From JAEULH01 sp963805915 (GTDB lineage Bacteria; Pseudomonadota; Alphaproteobacteria; Rhodospirillales; Defluviicoccaceae), in contig CAWDWD010000007.1 in the NCBI GenBank assembly GCA_963805915.1, positions 186,001 to 250,000 on the forward strand: a stretch of DNA of 64,000 bases, in the 5' to 3' direction. Made by a program: the position numbers and the translations under genes. The first letter of the stretch is position 1. Each line of letters opens with the position of its first letter. The notes under the pieces were generated by a model that did no database searches, had not been told where the DNA came from, and saw nothing but the letters and a program-made list of their open reading frames with translations. Shown here piece after piece: positions 8,486 to 16,547 of this stretch.

Positions 8486-9775
8486 CTAGAACGGCTCAAT
8501 GCGGATCATCCGCGGCGGCTCGACGCAGGCGTTGAGCTCGGTGATTCGCCGCAGCGAGCGGGTGACGGCCGCTTCCTCCGCCTCATGGGTGATTAGCACC
8601 ACCGGCACCGCCTCGCCAGGCGCGCGGGCGCGCTGAAGGACCGCTTCCATCGATACGGCGTTGTCGCGCAGGATCGCTGCGATATCGGCGAACACGCCGG
8701 GCTTGTCGAGGACCATCAGCCGGACGTAGTAGGCGCCGCGATGGCTGCCCATGGCGAGCGCCGGGAGATCGCGCAAAGCCGCGGCGGGGATGCCGAACGT
8801 CGGCGAGGACCGCCCGGCGGCGATGTCGGCCAGATCGGCGACAACCGCCGACGCCGTCGGCTGCTCGCCCGCGCCGCGGCCGACCTGGACCAGCGTGTCG
8901 ACGAAGTCGCCGTGGGCAACGACGGCGTTGAACACCCCGTCGACGTGAGCGATCGGCGCGCCCGCCGGGACCATGCAGGGGTGCACCCGGCGCGCGACCC
9001 CGCTTTCTGTCAGCGCGGCGATCCCGAGAAGCTTGATCCGGTAGCCCAATTCCTCGGCGAAGGCGATATCGATCGGCGAAATGTGCCGGATGCCCTCGAT
9101 GTGCACTGCATCAAGGTCGAGCCTGCAGCCGAACGCGACGGTGGCCAGGATCGCCAGCTTGTGGGCGCTATCGATACCATCGACATCGAAGCTCGGGTCG
9201 GCCTCGGCGTAGCCGAGCACCTGGGCCTCGGCGAGAACGTCGGCGAACTCGCGGCGGCTTTCGCGCATCGCCGTCAGGATGAAATTACACGTCCCGTTGA
9301 GAATTCCGTAGACCCGCCCGCAGGCGTTGCCGGCAAGGCCTTCCTTCAGCGTTTTGATAACGGGAATGCCGCCGGCGACGGCGGCCTCGAAGCCCAGCGT
9401 CAGCCCGGCGGCCTCGGCGGCTATCGCCAGGCTCGCGCCATGATGGGCGAGCAGGGCCTTGTTGGCGGTAACGAGATGGCGGCCGGCGGCCAGTGCGGCC
9501 TCCGAAACGCGCCGGGCCGGGCCTTCGGAGCCGCCGATCAGCTCGACAATCACGTCGGCCGGCGCCTCCTTGGCCATGGCGACGCCGTCGTCGAACCATT
9601 GGTAGCCGTCGAGCGAAACGCCGCGATCGCGCCGGTCAAGATCGGCGACGGCAGTGATCTCGATGGAGCGGCCACAGCGCCGAGCGAGATGCTCGCCATT
9701 GCGCTGAAGCAGCTTGACGGTGCCGGAGCCGACGGTGCCCAAGCCGGCGATGGCGACGCGCAGCGGAGCGTTCAT
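8486..9775 (-). CDS. hom: homoserine dehydrogenase
   Basis: This enzyme reduces aspartate semialdehyde to homoserine with NAD(P)H, the branch point to threonine and methionine. The protein is 429 residues, as usual for the monofunctional enzyme. It shows a Rossmann loop VAIAGLGTVGSG at residues 6-17, the central catalytic region (GILNGTCNFILT, FDVDGIDSAHKLAIL), and a C-terminal ACT domain (YYVRLMVLDKPGVFADIAAIL), which gives feedback control in this family. The ATG at 9775 was chosen because the conserved Rossmann strand begins right after it; the open frame continues upstream into the aminotransferase gene as shadow. It is probably in one operon with the aminotransferase and recJ. Confidence 0.96.
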   Translation of the reverse strand: MNAPLRVAIAGLGTVGSGTVKLLQRNGEHLARRCGRSIEITAVADLDRRDRGVSLDGYQWFDDGVAMAKEAPADVIVELIGGSEGPARRVSEAALAAGRHLVTANKALLAHHGASLAIAAEAAGLTLGFEAAVAGGIPVIKTLKEGLAGNACGRVYGILNGTCNFILTAMRESRREFADVLAEAQVLGYAEADPSFDVDGIDSAHKLAILATVAFGCRLDLDAVHIEGIRHISPIDIAFAEELGYRIKLLGIAALTESGVARRVHPCMVPAGAPIAHVDGVFNAVVAHGDFVDTLVQVGRGAGEQPTASAVVADLADIAAGRSSPTFGIPAAALRDLPALAMGSHRGAYYVRLMVLDKPGVFADIAAILRDNAVSMEAVLQRARAPGEAVPVVLITHEAEEAAVTRSLRRITELNACVEPPRMIRIEPF

Positions 9776-9848
9776 TGCCCCTGCCGCTCGTTGCCCGCAA
9801 GACATCGCGCCGGATCCCGCCTGTTCGCTCATTCGACTCTTCGCCTGA

Positions 9849-11072
9849 CTATTCGGCCGCGGAAACCTTCTGTTCGCTGCGCTCGATGACATTGTGATAG
9901 CGGCCAAGGAAGGATTTGATATTACGCAAGGCTTGGCGGGTGCGCTGCTGGTTTTCGACCAAGGCGAAGCGGACATGGCCATCGCCGTGCTCGCCGAAGC
10001 CGATGCCGGGCGAAACCGCGACCTTGGCTTCCTGCAGCACCATCTTGGCGAATTCAAGCGAGCCCAGATGCGCGAACGCCGGCGGGATCGGCGCCCAGGC
10101 GAACATGGTCGCCGGCGGCGGCGGAACGTCCCATCCTGCCTGCCGCAAACCGGCGATCAGGACGTCGCGGCGCCGGAGGTAGTGCTCGCGGGTCTCGGCG
10201 ACGCAGGCCTGGTCGCCGTTCAACGCGGCGGTCGCGGCGATCTGGATCGGCGAGAACGCGCCGTAATCGACGTAAGACTTGACCCGGGCCAAGGCGGCGA
10301 TCAGCCGTTGGTTGCCGCAGGCGAAGCCGATCCGCCAGCCGGGCATGGAGTAGGTCTTGCTCATCGAGGTGAACTCGACGGCGATGTCGCGCGCGCCGGG
10401 TACCTGGAGGATCGAGGGCGGCGGTGGGCAGTCGAAATAGATCTCGGCGTAGGCCAGATCCGACAGGATGTAGATCTCGTGGCGGCGGCAGAAATCAACC
10501 ACTTCGCCGTAGAAGTCGAGGCTCGCCAACTCCGCCGTCGGATTGTTCGGATAGTTCAGCACCAACGCGGTCGGCTTCGGCACGCTGTGCTTGACCGCGC
10601 GTTCGAGCGCGGCGAGAAAATCCTTATCCGGGCGCACGGGAATGTTGCGGACCACGGCGCCGGCAATGATGAAGCCGAACTGGTGGATGGGATAGCTCGG
10701 GTTGGGCACGAGGATCACGTCGCCGGGGCTCGAGATCGCGTGCGTCAGGTTAGCGAGCCCTTCCTTCGAGCCGATCGTCACCACCGCCTCGCTGTCCGGG
10801 TCGATGTCAACGCCGAAGCGGCGGTTGTAGTAGCCGGAAATGGCCTTGCGCAGGCCTTTGATGCCGCGCGACTCCGAGTAGCGGTGAGTGCGCGGATCCT
10901 TGACCGCCTCGGTAAGCTTTTCGACGATGTGCGGCGGCGTCGGGAAATCCGGATTGCCCATGCCGAAATCGATGATGTCATCGCCGCCGGCCCGCGCGCG
11001 CGCCTTCATGGCGTTGACCTCGGCGAAGACGTACGGCGGCAGTCGGCGAACGGCGTGAAATTCTTGGCTCAT
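9849..11072 (-). CDS. PLP-dependent aminotransferase (AlaC / LL-diaminopimelate aminotransferase-like)
   Basis: This is a 407-residue class I aminotransferase. The N-terminal substrate segment is DIIDFGMGNPDFPTPPH, the cofactor region includes NYPNNPTAEL, and the Schiff-base lysine is in SMSKTYSMPGWRIGF (about Lys239). Homologues next to hom in alphaproteobacteria are usually annotated LL-diaminopimelate or glutamate-pyruvate (AlaC) aminotransferase; sequence alone does not separate alanine synthesis from lysine synthesis. Its position immediately upstream of homoserine dehydrogenase fits an amino-acid biosynthesis operon. The start ATG at 11072 gives the usual N-terminus (MSQEFHAVRRLPPYVF). 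Confidence 0.9.
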   Translation of the reverse strand: MSQEFHAVRRLPPYVFAEVNAMKARARAGGDDIIDFGMGNPDFPTPPHIVEKLTEAVKDPRTHRYSESRGIKGLRKAISGYYNRRFGVDIDPDSEAVVTIGSKEGLANLTHAISSPGDVILVPNPSYPIHQFGFIIAGAVVRNIPVRPDKDFLAALERAVKHSVPKPTALVLNYPNNPTAELASLDFYGEVVDFCRRHEIYILSDLAYAEIYFDCPPPPSILQVPGARDIAVEFTSMSKTYSMPGWRIGFACGNQRLIAALARVKSYVDYGAFSPIQIAATAALNGDQACVAETREHYLRRRDVLIAGLRQAGWDVPPPPATMFAWAPIPPAFAHLGSLEFAKMVLQEAKVAVSPGIGFGEHGDGHVRFALVENQQRTRQALRNIKSFLGRYHNVIERSEQKVSAAE

Positions 11073-11181
11073 GTGGCTGATGTCCTGTGGTCGCGGCAGC
11101 GCACGTCACGCCGCATCGACGCGAGGGTCGAGCGACGTTAACGGGCGGCAGACATCAGCTTGTCTTATTCGCCGGTCGCGT

Positions 11182-12618
11182 TCAATAGCCGAGGTAGACC
11201 TCGACCCGCCGATTGCCGGCTTCTCCCGACGGCATCACTTCCGAAAACAACGGCTCGTTGTCGGCCATTGGGGTAACGCGCAGCACCGACTTGGCAACGC
11301 CGAAGTCGGCGAGCACGCGGGCCACCGCCTCGGCGCGCTCGCGCGAAATCCGCAGGTTGGCTTCCTTGTGGGCCGCCGGATCCATGCTGCGGGTTCGCCG
11401 GCTGGCATGACCGATCAGGGTCAACGGGCGGCCACGCTCCATTTGAATCCGGGCAACCTTGCGCAGGATCTCACGCTCGCGGTCATGAACGTCGACCGAG
11501 CCGTCGGCGAACAGCAGCGTCGCGATCAGCGTCCCGTTATCGGCGTGTTGCGGGACGGAACCGTACGGCGCGACGGACTCGGCCATGGGATAAGCCGCCG
11601 CTGTAACCGGCGCCCAAGCGCCGGCATCGTCCGGTAGGATCATGACCGCGGGCGCGACTCTCACGGCCGCCTCAGCCATCACCTGAACGCCGCTGGTTGA
11701 GACCACCACGGTCGCGAGCGGACCGGCGGTTTGGCGGAACATGGGATGGTCGAGCGGGCGAGCGCGTCCGCCTTGGATGTCGAAGGTATAAGGAGCGGGG
11801 GCGGTGTCCAGGCCGATCGTCTCGATTTCGTTCTCGTCGATTTGCACGGGCGCTGCTGAAGCGTAGGCGTCAAACTCCGCCGCGTCGTCTTGCACGGGCG
11901 CCGGTGAAGCGTAGGCGTCGAATTCCGCCGCGTCATCCGCCTCCGGCAGCGCCGCGGCCAACTCGCCGTTATCGCTCGCCGCCGCGGCCGGCCACGAGGG
12001 CCGTTCGGGTGGTTCCGTGGAGCCCGAGAAGGGCGGAATTACGGGCGCGACGCGCAACGCCGTGCGGATCGGATCGCGGCCAATGGCTTGTGGCTCGAAG
12101 CTCGGTACCGGAATATTCGCCGGAATTGAGGCCGGTATCGGCGGCGGTGTTTCCGGCTTTCCGGGCCGTGAGAACGGTGCGGCGACGGCGCCCATCCGCG
12201 CCAGCATGGACGGGATCGCGGCGTCACCCGAAATTTCCGGATCGCCGGGCGACGCCTTGGACGGCGTACTCACGGGCGAGCCGTAGAGGCGGCGCGATGA
12301 ATCCGCGGGCAGACCGGCGTCCGGGACCCGCGCGCTCACCCGCGGCGCTGCCACCGGAATAAAGGGTGCATAGGGTGAGCTTTGCACCGCCGTCGTTCCC
12401 GGTGGGGGCAGCGGCGCCGATGCCGGCGGCCGCGACAGGGCGGTGCCGGCCACGAGCTGCTGCGCGCGCGGCGGCGGCGCGTAATGGTAGGGAAAGCCGC
12501 CGGCGCACCCGCCAAGGGCGATCAAACTCACCATGCCGAGTACTGTCGTTGTACGAAGGGCAAGGTCCGGTTTCCCGGCGCTGTTCTTGACAGCGATCGT
12601 ATCGACTGTGGCAACCAA
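11182..12618 (-). CDS. OmpA-family outer membrane lipoprotein
   Basis: This protein of up to 478 residues has a lipoprotein-type signal (VLGMVSLIALGGC, Cys near 38). A very long Pro/Ala-rich, poorly ordered middle region (about 45-350) follows, then a C-terminal OmpA-like peptidoglycan-binding domain (about 360-478: LLFADGSVDVHDREREIL, LIGHASRRTRS, ISRERAEAVARVLADFGV, GNRRVEVYLGY). It probably tethers the outer membrane to peptidoglycan. The middle contains a perfect-length 16-residue tandem repeat (see the repeat entry). The first codons may not be translated; an internal start nearer the signal is possible. It is divergent from phaC across 182 bases. Confidence 0.85.
   Translation of the reverse strand: MVATVDTIAVKNSAGKPDLALRTTTVLGMVSLIALGGCAGGFPYHYAPPPRAQQLVAGTALSRPPASAPLPPPGTTAVQSSPYAPFIPVAAPRVSARVPDAGLPADSSRRLYGSPVSTPSKASPGDPEISGDAAIPSMLARMGAVAAPFSRPGKPETPPPIPASIPANIPVPSFEPQAIGRDPIRTALRVAPVIPPFSGSTEPPERPSWPAAAASDNGELAAALPEADDAAEFDAYASPAPVQDDAAEFDAYASAAPVQIDENEIETIGLDTAPAPYTFDIQGGRARPLDHPMFRQTAGPLATVVVSTSGVQVMAEAAVRVAPAVMILPDDAGAWAPVTAAAYPMAESVAPYGSVPQHADNGTLIATLLFADGSVDVHDREREILRKVARIQMERGRPLTLIGHASRRTRSMDPAAHKEANLRISRERAEAVARVLADFGVAKSVLRVTPMADNEPLFSEVMPSGEAGNRRVEVYLGY
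11842..11937 (-). repeat. 48-bp tandem duplication inside the OmpA-like lipoprotein gene
   Basis: Two adjacent 48-base units (11842-11889 and 11890-11937) differ at only a few positions and keep the frame. They encode DDAAEFDAYAS[A/P]APVQ twice, lengthening the disordered linker between lipid anchor and OmpA domain. Unit length and identity are read directly; recent slippage or unequal crossing-over is inferred. Confidence 0.85.
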
Positions 12619-12690
12619 CGAACGATTCTCCCGCGCAGGCCAAGCGTCACATCAACATTGCCCGAGGGTGGTTAAGGAGCTATAAACGGC

Positions 12691-12710
12691 TTGACAGACT
12701 TAGCGTCTGT
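12691..12710. promoter_or_regulatory. TTGACA box with short dyad upstream of phaC
   Basis: A consensus-like -35 box TTGACA lies at 12691-12696, overlapping a 6-bp inverted repeat (ACAGAC / GTCTGT, loop TTAGC). It is about 90 bases before the phaC start, in the divergent gap. No convincing -10 box is seen at the right distance, so this may be an operator or chance. Confidence 0.25.
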
Positions 12711-12800
12711 AGCCCCATCCTCTCGTTCATGTGGTTGCCGGCGATAGAATGACTCCGGAGGAGCCGGCATTTGCTCTGTGGGATCAAAAAGGATTGAGTC

Positions 12801-14604
12801 ATGGCCAACCAACAAGGCACGGAAGTACAGCTGCCTGACACTGCCGAACTTGCTAAATCATTCTCTGAAATCGCCGAGCGGAGCCAGCGCCTGCTGTCCG
12901 AATGGCTGTCCAACAACGGCTTCATGAGCAAGCAATCGGGGCCGCAGGACCCCTTGAACATCGCCAGCTCGTTCATGGAGTTGACCTCCAAGATGATGGC
13001 TGACCCGTCCAAGATGGTCCAGGCGCAGATGTCACTTTGGCAGGACTACATGTCGTTGTGGCAGCACACCGCCAGCCGGATGATGGGGCAGGAGACCAAA
13101 CCGATCATCGAGCCGCGGCGCGACGACAAGCGGTTCAAGGACGAGGCCTGGAAAGAGAACGACGTTTTCGACTATATCAAGCAGTCGTACCTGTTGACCT
13201 CGCGCTGGATGCAGCAAAGCGTCGACGAGGTCGATGATATCGACCCGAAGACCAAGGAAAAGGTCGACTTCTACACCCGCCAGTTCGTCAGCGCCATGTC
13301 GCCGACGAATTTCGCGATGACCAACCCCGAGGTTATCCGCGCGACGATCGAGACCCGCGGCGAGAACCTCATCAACGGATTGAAGAACCTGCTCAAGGAT
13401 CTGGAGCGGGGCAAGGGCTCGCTCAGGATCAGTCAGACCGATTACGATAAGTTCGTGATCGGCAAGAACATCGCGACGACTCCCGGCAAGGTCATCTTCC
13501 GCAATGAGATGATGGAACTGATCCAGTATAATCCGAGCACCGAAGAGGTCGTTAAGCGGCCGCTCTTGTTCGTGCCGGCGTGGATCAATAAGTTCTACAT
13601 CGTCGACCTGCGCGAGAAGAATTCGTGGGTCAAGTGGGCCGTCGATCAGGGCCATACGGTGTTCATGATCTCGTGGGTCAACCCGACCGAGGAATTGGCG
13701 CAGAAGTCCTTCGAGGACTACATCATCAGCGGCGTCGTCGAGGCCCTGAACGCGGTCGAGAAAGCGACCGGCGAGAAGGAAGTCAATGCCGTCGGCTACT
13801 GTATCGGCGGCACCCTGCTCGCCGCCACCATCGCCTACCTCGTCAACAAGGGCGACAACCGGATCCGCAGCGGCACTTTCTTCACGACGATGCTCGACTT
13901 TTCCGAGCCGGGAGAACTCGGCGTTTTCATCGACGAATTCGACGATTTCATATCTCGAGGAGAAGATGGCCGAGCGTGGCTACCTCGATGCCTCGGAGAT
14001 GTCGGTCACCTTCAACATGCTGCGCGAGAACGATCTCATCTGGTCGTTCGTGGTCAACAACTACCTGCTCGGCAACGATCCATTCCCGTTCGACCTGCTC
14101 TACTGGAATTCCGACTCGACCCGCATGCCCTATGCCATGCACAGCTTCTACCTGCGGAATTTCTACCAGAAGAACAAGCTGGTCGACCCGGGCGGGATCA
14201 CGCTGGCCGGCGAGCCCATCGATCTGCGCAAGGTCAAGATTCCGACCTACTTCCTGTCGGCGCGCGAGGATCACATCGCGCCGTGGATGTCGACCTACAA
14301 GGGTACCCAGATCTTCACCGGCCCGGTCCACTTCACGCTGGCCGCGTCCGGCCACATCGCCGGTGTCATCAATCCGCCCGCGGCCAAGAAATACTGCTAC
14401 TGGTTCACCGACAAAAAGCCGCCGGCCGATCCCAACGAGTGGCTGGCGCACGCCAACCAGAAGGACGGCTCGTGGTGGCCGGACTGGGACGCTTGGTCGA
14501 AGAAACAGTCGGGCAAGGAGATGGTACCGGCCCGCCAGCCCGGCGCGGGCGAGCTGCCGGTTATCGATGAAGGCCCCGGCCCGTACGTGGCGATGAAAGC
14601 GTAA
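12801..14604 (+). CDS. phaC: class I poly(3-hydroxyalkanoate) synthase, frame broken near 13947
   Basis: PhaC polymerises hydroxyacyl-CoA into PHA granules. The first part (12801 to about 13945) has the PhaC N-domain and the lipase-like box GYCIGG with the catalytic Cys at residue 334. The rest is one frame over: MAERGYLDASEM, NYLLGNDPFPFDLLYWN, the catalytic Asp in SAREDHIAPW (14269-14271), the catalytic His in SGHIAGVINPP (14353-14355), and the normal C-terminus ending at 14604. Removing one T from the TTT at 13946-13948 would restore a normal protein of about 600 residues. The unshifted frame runs on in nonsense to 14570. The second half also has its own ATG at 13966 preceded by GAGGAG. 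A clear terminator follows. Confidence 0.9.
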
Positions 14605-14635
14605 CGACCCCATCTCGCTGAGAGGGCGTAATGGG

Positions 14636-14676
14636 GGGCGGCGCCGCGGTTACAACCGGCGCCGCCCTTTCTTTTT
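14636..14676 (+). terminator. rho-independent terminator after phaC
   Basis: A perfect 11-bp stem (GGGCGGCGCCG at 14636-14646 with CGGCGCCGCCC at 14657-14667), a 10-base loop, and then TTTCTTTTT. It lies 31 bases after the phaC stop and just before the 3' end of the convergent meaB gene. Confidence 0.92.
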
Positions 14677-14727
14677 GTGCATCGCGAGACTGTGCGAGGG
14701 GTTAGCGCGGAACTGCGCTCTTTGCGA

Positions 14728-15699
14728 TCAGGCGTGCCCGTGTGTGTCGATCAGGCCAAGGGCGGCGGAGTAGGGGTCGAGGCCGCCGTCCAGGACCTTG
14801 TCGATAAGCGCATCGAGCGTGCGCGCGCCGCGGCCGGCGATCCGCTCGCGGATGATCTCCTCGGCGGTTTTGAGAATGCGCATCTCGGCGATCTTGCGCC
14901 GCCGGTCGGCCATCTCGCCGCTGTCGTCGAGGTGAGCGCGGTGACGCTCGATGGCCGCGACCAGGTTCTCCATGCCCTCTTGATTCTGCGCGCTTGTCGC
15001 GAGCACCGGGACCGACCACGACGAGGCGTCCCGGCCGTTGCCGCCGAGCTTGAGCATGGTCTTGAGATCGATGACCGTTTCCGTCGCCTCCGGCCGATCG
15101 CACTTGCTGACGACGTGGATGTCGGCGATCTCCAGCACGCCGGCCTTGATCGCCTGGATTTCGTCGCCGAGACCCGGGGCCGAGACGACCACCACCGTGT
15201 GGGCGGCCTGAACGATGTCGACCTCGTCCTGGCCGACGCCGACCGTCTCGATCAGGATGAGGTCGAAGCCGGCGGCATCGAACACGTCGACCACATCGAG
15301 GGTCGAGCGCGCCAGGCCGCCGAGCGCGCCGCGGGTCGCCATGCTGCGGATAAAAATTCCGGGGTCGCCGGCCAGATCGAGCATGCGGATGCGATCGCCG
15401 AGAATGGCGCCGCCGGAGAACGGGCTCGACGGGTCGACCGCGACGATGCCGATCCGTCTCCCGGCGCGGCGGAAATGCTGGGCGAGGACGCGCACCATGG
15501 TCGATTTGCCGCTGCCCGGCACGCCGGTGAGGCCGACCACGTGGGCGCGCCCGGTGTGGCCGTGAATGGCGGCGGCGATGCTCCGCCCAGTAGCACCGGT
15601 GGACTCGGCCAGCGACATCGCCTTGGCGATGCTCCGCCGCCGTCCGGCGAGAACCTCGGCGATCAGATCGTGTTCCGCGGTTGCGCCGGTACCTTCCAT
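14728..15699 (-). CDS. meaB: methylmalonyl-CoA mutase-associated GTPase MeaB
   Basis: MeaB (ArgK/LAO family) is a SIMIBI-class GTPase that protects methylmalonyl-CoA mutase and gates delivery of its B12 cofactor. The P-loop is VVGLTGVPGSGKST. Other visible motifs are VAVDPSSPFSGGAILGDR (switch region), IETVGVGQDEVDI and the GTP base-recognition region SKCDRPEAT. The 323-residue length is typical. The ATG at 15699 (MEGTGATAEHDL) is preferred over a TTG opening the frame at 15738. The mutase itself is not in the window. Its presence implies propionyl-CoA/methylmalonyl-CoA metabolism, which fits with PHA storage next door, but that link is inference. Confidence 0.94.
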   Translation of the reverse strand: MEGTGATAEHDLIAEVLAGRRRSIAKAMSLAESTGATGRSIAAAIHGHTGRAHVVGLTGVPGSGKSTMVRVLAQHFRRAGRRIGIVAVDPSSPFSGGAILGDRIRMLDLAGDPGIFIRSMATRGALGGLARSTLDVVDVFDAAGFDLILIETVGVGQDEVDIVQAAHTVVVVSAPGLGDEIQAIKAGVLEIADIHVVSKCDRPEATETVIDLKTMLKLGGNGRDASSWSVPVLATSAQNQEGMENLVAAIERHRAHLDDSGEMADRRRKIAEMRILKTAEEIIRERIAGRGARTLDALIDKVLDGGLDPYSAALGLIDTHGHA

Positions 15700-15760
15700 G
15701 GCCTGGTCTTTCCAATCCTTGACAGAACGCACGCTCAACGGCTTGGAGCGTGTCCGTCAC

Positions 15761-16303
15761 CTACTTTATGAGCTTGATGAGCTCACGGAACATGGGCGTG
15801 CCGGCTTGCCCGAGCCACTCAAAGACAACCATTTCCGCCGTCACCACGCGTGCGCCCGCGGCCTCGAGGCGGCGCAACGCGAACTCGTAGCTCGCCGCCG
15901 TTCGCGACGACACGGCATCGGCGACCACGAAGACATCGCAATGGCGTTCGAGCAATTGTTCAACGGTTTGGAGAACGCAGACATGGGACTCAAGCCCGAC
16001 CACGACCGCCTGGGTGCGGCCGAGATTGCTGAAGCGGCGTGAGAAATCCGCATCCGAAAGGCATGAGAAATGCAGCTTTTCCAGCGTCGCGCCCGGGGGG
16101 ATCAGCTCGGCGATCGCCGGTACCAAGTGGCCGATGCCTTGCGGATACTGCTCCGAGGCGAGGATTGGCACGCCCATCGCGGCCGCGGCCTTGAGGAGCG
16201 TTCGCGCCTTGGCGACCACGCCCTCGCCGTCGCGAACCGCCGGCAACAGCCTGTCTTGAATGTCGACAACGAGCAGCGCCGACGTTCTGTTGTTCATGAG
16301 CAT
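15761..16303 (-). CDS. isochorismatase-family cysteine hydrolase
   Basis: This 180-residue hydrolase has the family triad in order: Asp in ALLVVDIQDRL (near residue 14), Lys in TLEKLHFSC (near 84) and the nucleophile Cys in GLESHVCVLQT (near 117). The cis-peptide region before the Cys is also recognisable. Relatives include YcaC-like and nicotinamidase-like enzymes; the substrate is unknown. The ATG at 16303 was chosen because it is preceded 8 bases away by a perfect AGGAGG; the open frame extends to 16411 without support. It lies downstream of the phosphofructokinase gene, separated by a cluster of palindromes. Confidence 0.88.
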   Translation of the reverse strand: MLMNNRTSALLVVDIQDRLLPAVRDGEGVVAKARTLLKAAAAMGVPILASEQYPQGIGHLVPAIAELIPPGATLEKLHFSCLSDADFSRRFSNLGRTQAVVVGLESHVCVLQTVEQLLERHCDVFVVADAVSSRTAASYEFALRRLEAAGARVVTAEMVVFEWLGQAGTPMFRELIKLIK

Positions 16304-16424
16304 GACCGAAACCTCCTCTTCTACCGAGCGTAGCAGGAGGGCGGCGCCGCGCCAAGCCACCCGGCGTCCCTCGGCGCCCGGATCCGGCCACCAGGGCGGG
16401 TCCGGGCGCAAAGAGCCTGTTAGG

Positions 16425-16547
16425 CTAAGTCTCGAGGCTTAGGCTCGATCAACATGCCTTCAAGTGGAAACACTTGAAGGCATAAAAGTTGATCGATTTC
16501 ATATTGATCGAGCATCTTCTCTGCGCTCACGTGAGCGCAGGATGCTC
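16425..16547. repeat. cluster of nested palindromes between pfp and the isochorismatase gene
   Basis: Three dyads occur in 123 bases. At 16445-16496 an outer 9-bp stem (TCGATCAAC / GTTGATCGA) encloses a perfect 13-bp stem (ATGCCTTCAAGTG / CACTTGAAGGCAT) with a GAAA loop and an AAAA bulge. At 16510-16547 a 7-bp outer stem (GAGCATC / GATGCTC) encloses a perfect 20-base palindrome centred on CACGTG. A weaker dyad CTAAG...CTTAG is at 16425-16442. The last dyad ends on the stop codon of pfp. No T-run follows, so this is not a simple terminator; REP/MITE-like DNA or a structured 3' UTR are possible. Confidence 0.85.

Noticed and set aside
9894..11141. Long plus-strand open frame (415 codons) across the aminotransferase gene
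   Set aside because: It is antisense to a clearly recognised aminotransferase, has an Arg/Gly/Ala-rich composition typical of GC-rich shadow frames, and shows no domain.
13969..14570. Continuation of the first phaC frame to 14570
   Set aside because: The peptide after the break is unlike any PhaC and is a read-through of the wrong frame; the conserved sequence continues in the next frame.
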